A stretch of 64,000 nucleotides of DNA from Epiperipatus broadwayi (Eukaryota; Onychophora; Udeonychophora; Euonychophora; Peripatidae): the NCBI GenBank assembly GCA_028023455.1, contig JAQFVV010000049.1, positions 7,865,647 through 7,929,646 on the forward strand. The letters are read 5' to 3'. The notes beneath the pieces were generated by a model. That model made no database searches. It saw only the letters and a program-made list of their open reading frames with translations, and was not told the origin of the DNA. Below are positions 46,831 through 57,252 of this stretch, in pieces. Each line of letters starts with the position of its first letter. Position 1 is the first letter of the stretch. The position numbers and the translations under genes are program-made.

Positions 46831-47739
46831 ATGATGCTGATATATAATAGAAAATCATATAACATCACAATACTAAAACAAAACTTTGCTAAATTTTTTT
46901 ATGAAAATGGTTTTATCTTTCAACAAATAGAATGAAACCATGCCATGAAAGAATTGTATATATTGTTTGTATTTTATTAAATTTCACTTGAAAATGTCTA
47001 TTTGTTAATAGATAAAACCATGGATGTGGAAGAACTTTTTAATTTTTTTGAGCTATTATTGTAATGTTACATGATTTTCTATTTTATTTATCATTACTAA
47101 TGTAGTGGTAGAAATTATTTAATCACTCCTAGATTAGTTGTTATATGACAGGTTTATTAAAATAAATGAAAACTCATATATATATATTGTAAAGGGTAGC
47201 TTGCAATGCACACATTCCTAAAAAGATCAAACCTATTTATTGAATCCAATCCATTTGGAATTTATATTAATAATGGGAAGATTATTTGTTTATTATTTAT
47301 TACATATATACATATAATGCACAATAGATTATTTTATTATAAAATAAAATACGATCAATATTTTAGAAAGTATTATTGTATTGAATCGAATTGAAATCCG
47401 ATTCAATGGTGTTATTACAAAAAAAATTTATTAAGCTTTTAATTTTCATTAAACGGTTAATGTTTAAAATTTATTATTATTTAAAAAGAATACGTGTATC
47501 AAAATACACAAGTGTTTATATGTAAAACGGTTCATTTCGATGTTTATCGATTTATTTTAAAATAGTTTTCATATACCGCTTGTTTTTTTACTTTAAATCA
47601 ATTAATTAAAAAACAAGCAACCTAGCTAATTACATTCCTGTGGCTTTTATTTTAATAGCGGAGATTTGATTTTTATGTAGTTGTTTTCATTTCAATAATC
47701 CCTGAGTAGAATTCTTAGATTGAGTGGGAGATTAATATT
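46831..47739. other. AT-rich sequence with a small fold-back repeat
   Basis: ATGGTTTTATCT-ACAAATAGA at 46906-46932 is inverted at 46997-47023, giving a fold-back of about 120 bp. Near 47124-47167 there is a block also found at 53.67 kb (ATCACTCCTAGAT, ATATGACAGGTTTATTAAAA). No gene. Confidence 0.55.
47124..47167 (+). repeat. Dispersed block shared with 53.67-53.71 kb
   Basis: Shared words ATCACTCCTAGAT and ATATGACAGGTTTATTAAAA in the same order, with a few differences between them. The second copy lies at the right end of the 53.5-kb fold-back. Confidence 0.6.
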
Positions 47740-48175
47740 TGCCCTGCCTAAGGCGTAGAAATTGAACAACAAGGAAGGTGTTTCGCGGGAAATGGAGCGA
47801 CGTATAAATAGCCCCAAAAATTTGGAGTAATTCATTATTCGTCACTAGACAAGCTGTTTCTAAAGTGAAAGTTTATATCAGCACGGACATTTAAATTCTT
47901 AAAGGACATCAGCTGTTATTAAATACTTTTGCTTGCAACAAGATGAAAAATTCTATACGTGTTGTCAAAACCCGAATGGCTTGCTAACTCAACAAAAGAC
48001 GGATCCCTGACTTCCAAATTTGCTCCAGTAATGCCTTAAACACCTACAAGAAGCCGGAACCTCGTTACATCTATCTTGCCATGGTCGAAGAACCTGAAAA
48101 TGAACTTAAGTAAAAGTGCGCACTCTACGTGAACATTGCTTTTACCGAAAGGTAACTATTTTCCTTTTATTCTTC
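47740..48175 (+). promoter_or_regulatory. Promoter-like island with TATA box, leader and splice donor
   Basis: GTATAAATAGCCCC at about 47811 is a canonical TATA box, with start-like ATTCGTCACTAG some 30 nt beyond. The following 300 nt are much richer in G+C than the surroundings, contain two very short frames (from 47942, 14 codons; and a second near 48080, 10 codons), and end in ACCGAAAGGTAACT, a good splice donor match. It may be a host promoter plus untranslated first exon, or a solo LTR. Nothing downstream decides this. Confidence 0.4.
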
Positions 48176-49960
48176 CCAGGGTAAATTAATTCTCAGTAAA
48201 TCTCCACTCAATCTAATCATAAATATGTATTCTTAAATAATAATTATACTCATATTTAACCTTTATTGTGTTTTCTTATATTTTTGTAATGGGTTTTGGA
48301 ATCTTAGTTTTAAGATTCCCAATTTGCTTTCAGTTTTGTTTATTGGAGAGTGACGAATGAGTTTTATATTTATATTTTTATGCCTACAACTTTTTATAAA
48401 TGCTTTAGCGGTCGTGCATTTTAAATGCTTACCTGTAATTATTTAGTATTTAATAATTAATTTGTAAACACTGTGTTTGCGCTTTCACAAACCTCCGAAA
48501 ATCTTTTGGCTGGCAACTTTATCGTCTAATTTATCGCAGGTGGAGATTTTGTTTCTAATATCTCTATAAGCGGAAATTAGAATTGTGTTTTTCTTTGTAA
48601 TTTTATAAGTGGTCAGCAGGAAGATAAAATTTATCCTTTCTTAAATTACAGGTGAGTGATACTTTCGTTCTGCTAAAGTGTTTATAACTTTTAATATTTT
48701 CGTACTCATGTGCACTCTCCGATAGATTTATTTTTGTATTTATTACGTATGCTTTAAATTTATCAGAGTGTGTACTCAGAATTTGTTTGTAATTCATTTT
48801 CTTTTTTTTAATTGCTGGGGCAGACGTAACTGTTTTTCTAATTATTTGCTTGTCTCCTATTGAGGCCCTTTCTTATTAATTTTAAAGTAATTTTCGCCAA
48901 TTGTTTGGCTGGGATTCACCAGTTTTTAATTGTTTTACTTCCTTTCAATCTTATTTTTTGGTTGTTCTTGAGGTGGATCAGTTCTTACCGATATAAGGAC
49001 ATTTGAGGTCTGACCATGTTTAGATCTCGAAAAGCTCATTGGCACTGGCTTCTTTGATCTATTTCAGGGATGTATTGTTTGAATATCTGAAAGTGAGAAC
49101 CAATGTTAAGATGAATCCTCGGCTGAATGAAATTTGATTCCTCCCTTTTAAATTTGTTTATTAGAGAATCAGTAGATCTGCCAGAGCATTGCATTTAGTC
49201 TTTCTGGTACACACCTGAGCTAATCATATTTGTTAACTTATAAACTTTTCTTATAAGTTAATTTTCTCTTAATAAAATTTTATTAAATATGTTTAAACTT
49301 AATTTGGCTAATGTTTGTCTTTGTGCTTTTGTCTCAATTGTCTAAACAATTTAAGATCTCTTGTTTCTCCCTGAGTCTAGTCGGTGCAAACCATCATCAT
49401 CATCTATTCTGATCACAGTAAACAAATTTTTCAGACACGTAGTGGTCTGGTGGTGCCCTCTGTATCAGAATAGATTGATAGATGAAATTACAAGCTTTTG
49501 TCCGGCACAGTATATTGTAACGTTTATTTATATACGTTACAAATATATTGGCATTTGGTAAAAGCTAAAAAAGTAAATTTAGATTTTTTTTTGATTAATA
49601 TAATTTTTGTTAAAACGTGCAATGAAGGTTAAAATTGTCATTCTTATTTTTTTTTATCTAATTGGAAAGAATAAATGACATACAGATTACTAATCCAGAT
49701 AAATTAAAAGAATTCCAAAAGTATAAGCTAAAAGAAAAATATTTTAGCTAAATTAAAGATGGAAGAATAATGCTAAAAAAAAAAAGAGAACTTTGTAACT
49801 TAAATTTAAGAGAGAGTGTATAAGATTATTATCTTATACGCTGATAAAAAGACAAAAGAGTGCACAGAAGTTCCAAAAATGGAGCGCGATGTAAAAAGGA
49901 GATGACAACTTCAATCTGGGTCTTCTCTTTAACTTCTAGTTACGTCTCTGAAAGTTGGAG
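48176..49960. other. Less AT-rich noncoding region
   Basis: Composition is more balanced than most of the window. A hairpin TTGTAACGT...ACGTTACAA lies near 49516-49545, and tattctgatcac/ctgtatcagaata words are inverted near 49.41-49.47 kb. No gene identified. Confidence 0.4.
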
Positions 49961-50111
49961 GTTTCCATGAGCATAACCTGTGGCAAGAAATATACTTCTA
50001 CACAGGTATGCCCCTTGCTGTACCAAGCTGTCAGGCAAGCATGGAAACGGGACTTGTGAAGACCACTTTTTGTAATAAAAGTGTCACTACAACCGTGCCT
50101 TTTCTCCAGCT

Positions 50112-50204
50112 ATAGAACGGAACAATAATGGAAGACGCCGGCAGGAGAGACCAATGGAAATTCTCATGATCTGGGATCCCATAAACCTACATGAACTTAC
50201 CGGT
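50112..50204 (+). other. Exon-like segment with splice-acceptor and donor matches
   Basis: A pyrimidine stretch ending CCTTTTCTCCAG is followed by about 90 nt that stay open in one frame and end at CTTACCGGTAAGTTAAG, a strong donor match. It lies about 2 kb downstream of the TATA/donor island at 47.8 kb on the same strand, so the two could belong to one transcript. The short peptide is not recognisable. Chance or a transposon UTR is equally possible. Confidence 0.25.
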
Positions 50205-50794
50205 AAGTTAAGAGTAAATTTTCCTGATAGTGACTTAAAAGTTTGCAAACAATTATTTATCTAAGCTTAGACTACCATCCTGATATAGACTTTACTTTCA
50301 CATTCAAGGGACTTTCTTATAAAGAATTTTATACAAGATCTTGGAACATTATTAAATTGCGTTCATTATTTAATCTAACTGTTTTTGTTAATCGATTCAT
50401 TATCTGGATTAGCATGTGTGTACTTTCCAGTTTAGTTAATTCGTAATTTAACTTATAAATATTTTAGTTTGTTAGAATAAAAGAGATTATACTTTTATCA
50501 ACCTTTTCATTGTGCGTTATTAATAATGGTTATTATTCTTTTTAGTATTAAATTTATTATTAGTTTAGTGGGATTTAAAACGGAATTTACCTTGCCAATA
50601 TATTTAAACAAGCCCAGGAATAATAATCAAAAAGGAGAAAATAGTTCTCGTTACGGTATGATGCAATACCGCTTGTTTAAAAGCACTTTTTTTCTGTTTA
50701 GTTTACGAGTTACAATATGTTTGACGCCATCTCAGTGGGTCTAACGACTCTGGTGCCCTCATGTAGAAATTAAAAACTGAGTCAGCTCACGATT

Positions 50795-50935
50795 GTACTT
50801 AGCAATAATTCTAGGCCGAGTTGATCAGGAAATATAGCTATGTTTTTAGAATAGAAATATAACTTTCTTTTTTTTTTGACATAGCTTGATCAACTCATGC
50901 GCAGTTTATATTAGCGTGTAAGAGGCCTAGCAAAA
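50795..50935. repeat. Small fold-back repeat, about 140 bp
   Basis: CTAGGCC...GTTGATCA...ATAGCTATGT at about 50811-50842 is complemented by ACATAGCT...GATCAACTC...GGCCTAG at about 50880-50930, with a T-rich loop. Likely a MITE; boundaries are approximate. Confidence 0.6.
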
Positions 50936-52872
50936 TGAATAACATTACAATATATATATAAACTATTTGATTAAATAAACTGTAATGTATATATATTTTT
51001 TTAATTTAAAATTCAATATTAATTTATAGTTAAATGATTTTGGGATGGCCTGAAGTTAAGTTGGGGTGGGCATGTGTGTTAAAATAAAACTGATTTTATT
51101 ATTTTATTTTTTTTATTTGTAATAAAAAATCTAAATGAATTTAAACAAGATAAAAATCTAAATGAATTTAAACAATAGGCAGTTTAAAATATCAGCATAT
51201 AAAAATAGAAACTTTTTACAAAATTTTTCTTCTTGTCAAAAAAGATAACAGCTATAACAATAGACAGTAATTAAAACTAAAATTTAGAACACTAAAATGG
51301 AGTTCTGTTTTTTCTTTTAGTTAAATTATAAACATTTTAAAAGTCAAATGCTGTAACTAAAAGTTTACCAAATTCAGAGGAAAGAAAATGAAATAAGAAG
51401 TAAGAATAATTGATAAATTCTTAAATAATTAAATTGTGTTTTTAAAAGTTGTTGGAGTAAATTTGAATATTTTAAATCTTTTCAAAAAGAATAACGAGAA
51501 TTAAGTCTGCTGAAAATTGGAAAAGAAAAAAAATGAAATAATTTTCTTAATATATATATATAAAGCGCTTCAATATTATTCAATACAAATATATGATTAT
51601 AAATAATTATTAAATTGTACTTTAATATGATTATGGGCTAGAGCAAAACATGCTATTGTGTGTCATGGTATTTCCTACCAGTTGCATTAAACCTCTATAT
51701 ATATTTTTTTACTTTATTGTAAACACACAAGAAGATGCCTGCAGTCCAAAGTAAACAAGGATTGGAATACTTAATGGTGAATCAAATGAGGATCAAGGTG
51801 TTTACCATTAAACACAACTACAGGAGACACCATTGTACCTATCTATCCTTGCTAAGGAAAATGATTTACTTAGTGAAACTGCTTTGAAGAACAACTTGCC
51901 TAACTATCAACTACTACTACTTCTATTATGATGATTTTTATGAACTTTGTTTCAATTACAATTGTTTATTTATTTATTTATTTTTAAGTCTTGTTATCTG
52001 TTGTATTTTCACACTCTGATGCTGAAGCCTCATTTTTCAGAATTAGCAAGGAAGAAAGGGGGGATTATTCACTTTGATATTTTTCTATTTTCATTGTAAA
52101 TAAAATTTAGGTTAACCCACCTGCTTCACATTAGGTTATCCATATAAAGATTAAAGTAAGATTCATTACATTTATTTTCATAGATTAAATTGCAACACTT
52201 ATACAGAATACATATTATATGTTTTATTTTGTGATTAACCTTGTATATATATTTTCCAGTATGTTTGACTAATCAACTAGTATCTATCTCTATCATATAT
52301 ATATATATATATATATATAAATTGGGGAAACTTGTTAAATAGATTAACATTTGTAAATATATAATTTAGCTAGCCAGTATCTCAATTATCTTAAATAACT
52401 AAAGTTTATTTTTCTATATAATTATGATTTGAAGAGAATGAGTGACATAAATGGATTTCTGCCATGGGGTATAAGAGTTGGATGTGTAGGATAATTAATT
52501 AATAAAATGGTAGAGGTTCACATGTGACACATGTACATATGATGATTATTATTTTTTTATATTTTTTTTATCATTACTATTGTTGTTATACATAATGATA
52601 TTTATTATTGTTAATAAATGTTTAAGAGTTTGTATTATTCTGGTCTCTGGTTTATTGAGTTGTCCTGACATTCCACAGTTTATAAATAATTATGCATGCA
52701 CACACATCTATTTTTCTTATCATATAAAAGCTTGAAAATAAAACAAATATAATAAATGCTAGTTGTAACCTATATATAGGTGCAGGTGTTGCTGTGTGTA
52801 TCTGTTCATACCTGCTAAAGGAGTTAAAAGCAATATTCTTTCTAGGTTTGAATATTAGGGCATAACGGAATT
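50936..52872. other. AT-rich sequence with (AT)n microsatellite
   Basis: A perfect (AT)n run occurs at about 52296-52320. No gene. Confidence 0.5.
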
Positions 52873-53350
52873 AAAAAGGGGGAAAGTGGATGAACTAACC
52901 TAAATTGCATTTAATATTATTAAATAGGGATAGAGTTAGTCAATTAAAAGGTATGCAATCATTGGTTAAGCATTTCATCGGGTTCTCATTAGCACTATCA
53001 GATGACGCACAGTCTGAACATAGTTGGACGCAACTTTTTTCCTTGCTAAGCCTGATAGATCTCTGCAGATTGTTTCATTAGGGGCAATAAATTAGAGCAT
53101 ATTAATGTATCCCCATACCATATTACTACATCTGCGTAGTAGTACAGTCTGCAAGTTAGTTGACCATCCATTACATCTGGTGCACCATCATTGGGCTTGA
53201 TTAGTTTATGACTGTTGATGAAGAGTGCTGCTCATTATACTGGTGTTAGCAATGTTTGAAATTAGTTGTAATCATTCTGTCCATTATATCTGGCACCATC
53301 AACTTTTGGGACTAGTGGTCATCGTTCCGTCCGTTATAATATATATATAT
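52873..53350 (+). mobile_element. LTR-retrotransposon remnant: PPT, short LTR, PBS-like site
   Basis: AAAAAGGGGGAAAG (52873-52886) resembles a polypurine tract and is followed at once by TG (52887). About 289 bp later the segment ends in CCATTACA (53175), and after two bases comes TGGTGCACCATCATTGGGC (53178-53196), which resembles the tRNA-Lys PBS of the 24-35 kb Gypsy element (TGGCGCCCAACATGGGGC). A second junction-like site, CCATTATA then TC then TGGCACCATCAAC, follows at about 53281. AATAAA lies within the putative LTR. A single LTR flanked by both PPT and PBS is unusual. Tentative. Confidence 0.4.
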
Positions 53351-53489
53351 TGTTTAAAGGAGGTTGTCTTGACAACAGTTTGAAATTGTTGATTGAAATC
53401 TATATTGGAGTGTTGACTGTTTTCTAATGGTTATATATGTGTGTGTGTGATATCTTAATATTCTGAAATTATTAATAATATGAAAATAT

Positions 53490-53710
53490 TATAACAGAGA
53501 ATAAAAATATATTAAATTAAGTAAACCAACAACATTTTTGATGCATGTGTGTCATAATCATGCTTAGGTCTCATAGATTCTTAACAGATCAACCATTATT
53601 ATGACATACATATGTCAAAAGTATACCAAGTTTACTTGATTTAATATATTTTTATTCACTGTTATCACTCCTAGATAATTTCTCATATGACAGGTTTATT
53701 AAAATAAGTG
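53490..53710. repeat. Fold-back repeat with arms of about 75 bp
   Basis: GAATAAAAATATATTAAAT at about 53502 and its complement near 53642, TAAGTAAAC/GTTTACTTG, and atgtgtgtcataatcatg / tattatgacatacatatg pair across a central ttaacagatc. A block shared with 47.12 kb forms its right edge. Confidence 0.65.
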
Positions 53711-55889
53711 AGTATTCTCAATCCAATGCATAAGATAAGATTATAATTTTTTTTTCTATTGCCTCATGCTTTGGCTTGAGAGTAATTACTACACCAGTTA
53801 TATTTGTAGTGCTAAATATTATTAAACCCTAGATATAACTTTTATTATAATATCAATATTGTAAATAATGGATGGGATAGTAAAGAGATGAAAAGAGAAA
53901 AAAGAAAAAATAAATATTCTGAATTCCAAATAGAAGACATAATAGACAGAAAATTAATTGGTAAGAAAAGCTTCAATTCAGTCAGAGTTGAATGTAAGAG
54001 AGTAGGAAAGAGAACAATTTGTACAAATTGTTAAGATAACCAAGGATTGTTCTAAAATTAGCATTGATGTTGTGCAAATATAAAAAAATAATCAAGGAGT
54101 TCTCAACTTCCCATTTATTCTACTATGCACATCAAAGGGATATATATTTGGGTGTGTAATTGCATAATCATACAGTAAATCTAATTAAGAACAAAATATA
54201 AAGAATAAATAAACTAAAAAAATCATGTAATGATAATTTTGATTTATCAAAATATAATAGATTGTTGAATATTTTCATAAACATTGTATTATGAAAATTT
54301 CTTATTTAATATTTAAAATAATTTTAAAACAAAATTGGTTGCCTTATCTAAGAGATTGAAAAATATTTATCCAACCAGGGATTGTAAATCAGCTATCATA
54401 GACCTTAGAAATCTAAGAAAAACTGGTAACTGATACAAAAAAAAATTAGCTCTTAATTTTCACTTGGGTCAATAGTCAATAATGAAATAAAGGCAGATGT
54501 GAAAATGCATGAAAGATCTTCTGAACAAAAGATGTTATCACTATTCTCATAAAGTAAAATAAAATATTGTGAAAATCATTTAACATGGGTGATGAAAATC
54601 ATCACTTTGTCTTAACTATAAAAATATCTCTATATTCTTTGAAGTACCTAATACACATGATGCCTAAGAAAAAAAAATTAGAGTAATTCTTCAAATCAGA
54701 GGATAAATATGTAGACTTATACAATATATAAAACGCAAGAACACCTATATCCTAATCTAAAAATCAGAAAAAAGAAAGAAAAGAGTTTAGTTTACCCATA
54801 TGGAATGAATACATTTCAGTAACTAAAGTATTATAACTAGATAATATGCAGAGAGATTGGAAAACTTTACTCCAATGCTATAAAGTGTATTTATTTTAAT
54901 GCTATATGATCATCTCAAAGACTTAATGCTAATAAAAGATCAATATGCGAAATAATTTAAAATTGATGATTCTAAAAAAAAAATTTAAAAGAAAAAAAAA
55001 TAGAAAAGGAAAAGAAAAATATCTATATCCTAAATAGTGGAATAAAGTAAATGTAGAGAAATTTATGTTATGATTGTAATATATTTTAATAGTATTTTAT
55101 ATGTATAATTAAAATTATATTATCGTTAATAATTACAGTAAATGAAGTCTCTGAATGAATCATGAAAGGTAAGTCTACATTAGTTAATATTTTTTTAAAA
55201 TTTCTTTGTTTGGCAGAGGACTATTTATACTATTTATATTTTCATATATATATAGCAACGCACATACACGAAGCATGTTCATACATATGTAATTTTACGT
55301 AGTCGGTTCTATATGTATTTAAATCATCTTTATTATTCATGCATTGATGTGAAATATATTGCGGGACAAAAATGCGGCTGTTTTTGACACATATCTATAT
55401 TCACTGTATGCTGCCTGTACTTTATATTCGGATTTTTTCAGGATATTTATCTCTTCTTTGTTTTATCACTGAAAAATGAAATCCAGTTTAGTAACCTTCT
55501 GGCAGAATTGCCAACTTTCTCCATTCAGAAAAGATCCTTAACAGCTGTCAACTTATTTATTATTTCGGTAAAAATAATTGGATAAAAATATAAACGAAGT
55601 CTGTTATTTAAAATAATATTATTTTTAAGTTAATTAAAATTAATATTAAATTGCAATAAATGACTTTATATATATATGCATATTTGCTTCTCCTATTATC
55701 TATATATATAATAACTTCTTTACGTAGACAAATGAATGCATAAAACTGCCTTTAAATAATTAACTTTGGACAAGTGTATTTTCAGCAAACCACATAGAGA
55801 TAAAACAAATAAAATAACATTATTTATCAGATCCTTCTAATATCCGGATGGTGAGAAATTTGAGTTGCTTTACAACTTTGTTTTACTGT
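53711..55889. other. AT-rich sequence, no gene seen
   Basis: A-rich tracts and (TA)n runs; a slightly GC-richer patch at about 55.36-55.56 kb without recognisable content. Confidence 0.5.
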
Positions 55890-56016
55890 CTAGTCAATAC
55901 TATCTTTATATATATGTCAAAGCGTTGACCGGGAAAAGAACCCGGGCCAGCTGCTTGGAAGGCAGCTATGCTAACCGCTAGGCCACCCACCAATGCTTGA
56001 CTAGTCAGTACAATCT
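55890..56016 (-). mobile_element. tRNA-Gly(UCC)-derived retroposon or tRNA pseudogene
   Basis: The minus strand 55996-55922 (75 nt) resembles animal tRNA-Gly(UCC): acceptor GCATTGG pairing imperfectly with TCAACGC, A-box-like TGGCCTAGCGG, anticodon arm CTGCCTTCCAAGCAG with UCC at 55959-55957, and a T arm CCGGGTTCTTTTCCCGG whose loop lacks the conserved RA of the B box. The D region carries extra bases. Direct repeats CTAGTCAATACTATCT (55890-55905) and CTAGTCAGTACAATCT (56001-56016), 14 of 16 identical, flank it, and a short (TA)n tail lies at its 3' side. This fits retroposition more than a functional tRNA gene. Confidence 0.7.
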
Positions 56017-56452
56017 AGATACCTATTTATTGACCTGTGCTGAATAGTTATATGAATTGACTGTAAATCTTTGAAGAAAAAAAAATCCATTTTAAAACCT
56101 AAAAAAATATTTTTAAATTTTATTTCACTCCAATTTGAATCCTAGTCTTAAGGAATAGTTTAGATACATTCCTGAAGTTTTTCTTAAGTACAATACAACT
56201 AATTAGGTAATATTTTTATAGATAAATATACATAGAGAATAAAATAGGCAACTAACTAACTAGATTGTTTTTAATTCTGTAAAAAAATTAAAATACATTT
56301 AATAATAAAAACTGAAAATGAACTAAAATAATCTATTGATTAAAGTATGTTTGCCAAAGACATGTGTTGCTGGAAATTATTTAAAATGAAAATATTTTTA
56401 CTAAGCACACTTACGCACCTATATATAGAGAGAAATAATTCACAATGTGAAT
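56017..56452. other. AT-rich sequence, no gene seen
   Basis: No motif recognised. Confidence 0.5.
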
Positions 56453-56568
56453 ATATATATAATGTTAAACACAATTGTTTGTAAATAGTAATTGAAGCTA
56501 CAGTAAATAAACAACTGAGGTAGCAACAGTTACTATTTTAAAACGATTGTGTTTAACGTTGTATGTAG
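56453..56568. repeat. Fold-back repeat of about 115 bp (half copy at 5.2 kb)
   Basis: AATGTTAAACACAATTGTTT...AAATAGTAA at about 56460-56492 is complemented by TTACTATTTTAAAACGATTG then TGTTTAACGTT at 56529-56560. One arm recurs at 5190-5235. Confidence 0.7.
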
Positions 56569-56917
56569 AGAGAGATTTTTAAAAAAGCTTTAAATTACAC
56601 TATAAAGTGAAAGATTCTCTTGCTGCCTTTCATAGAAAAATATGAATAAGAAAATAGTGCTGAATTATATTAAATAAACTATATTGAATGGTTTAAATAT
56701 GTTTTTAAAAAGTTTAAAATTTACCATGTCTGATGTGAATATAAATCACATAATATCTGGCTGCACTATCGTTTTATCACGAGGTTTTTGACGTGCATAA
56801 ATATAATAAAAGCATCCAAAATGTAATACAGTAGCACCACTCAGAGCAAGCCAGAGTAATCAATGGATGGAAGGTTTGTGCATAAAATCCCCATGTCTAG
56901 TGCCTATTCATTCACTA

Positions 56918-56960
56918 TCCACAGATTAGTTTCTACTTTATAACTTTCATCAGTGAGAAA
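56918..56960 (-). ncRNA. Hammerhead-ribozyme-like motif 6 (family alpha), degenerate
   Basis: Minus strand CUGAUGA (56953-56947), GAAA (56933-56930), C17 at 56924. Helix II has lost a G-C pair, and in helix III the C-G pair is C/A. Helix I keeps four or five of six pairs. Probably inactive or weak. Confidence 0.45.
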
Positions 56961-56994
56961 CCTTGGATCTGAGAGCACTGCACTTAGATTTTAT

Positions 56995-57036
56995 GATATA
57001 GACGAGTTTCTAGCTTGTGGTTTTCATCAGTAAAAA
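56995..57036 (-). ncRNA. Hammerhead-ribozyme-like motif 7 (family alpha), core intact, weak helix I
   Basis: Minus strand CUGAUGA (57030-57024), GAAA (57010-57007), helix III AC-UC-GU of two pairs, U16.1 (57002) and C17 (57001). All invariant residues are present. Helix I is A/U-rich and only partly paired; helix II has one G-C and one A-U pair after a G-to-A change. Confidence 0.5.
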
Positions 57037-57117
57037 GTCATATATGATATATCTGAGATCACTGTACCTAGATCTTAGGGTACTAAGATCTAGGTGCAGT
57101 GCTCTCAAAACCTAGGC

Positions 57118-57159
57118 TCTTCACTGATGAAAGCCATAAGCTAGAAACTAGTCTGGGGA
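57118..57159 (+). ncRNA. Hammerhead-ribozyme-like motif 8 (family alpha), best preserved
   Basis: CUGAUGA at 57124-57130; helix II AGC-CAUAA-GCU with an A/A next to the core; GAAA at 57144-57147; helix III AC-UA-GU (two pairs, two-base loop); U16.1 at 57152 and C17 at 57153. Helix I pairs UCUUCA (57118-57123) with UGGGGA (57154-57159): four Watson-Crick and two G-U pairs. Predicted cleavage is between 57153 and 57154. The helix order is type I. The very short helix III matches the small hammerheads known from Penelope-like elements, which tend to cleave as dimers; here the ACUAGU helix III segment is itself palindromic, as dimer pairing needs. Weak points are the A/A at 10.1/11.1 and the three-pair helix II. 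Confidence 0.65.
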
Positions 57160-57210
57160 TATTAGATGAGTGATCCTAAAATGGGAGTGCAGTGATCTCA
57201 GATTCAAGGC

Positions 57211-57252
57211 TCCTCACTGATAAAAGCCACAAGTTAAAAACTAGTCTGAGAT
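57211..57252 (+). ncRNA. Hammerhead-ribozyme-like motif 9 (family alpha), core mutated
   Basis: The first box reads CUGAUAA at 57217-57223 (a core G lost) and the second AAAA at 57237-57240 (G12 lost). Helix III AC-UA-GU and C17 remain. Helix I keeps pairing, including an A-U in place of G-U. Expected inactive. Confidence 0.5.

Noticed and set aside
55922-55996. Functional tRNA-Gly gene
   Set aside because: B box lacks the conserved RA, the acceptor has a mismatch, the D region has extra bases, and flanking direct repeats indicate retroposition.
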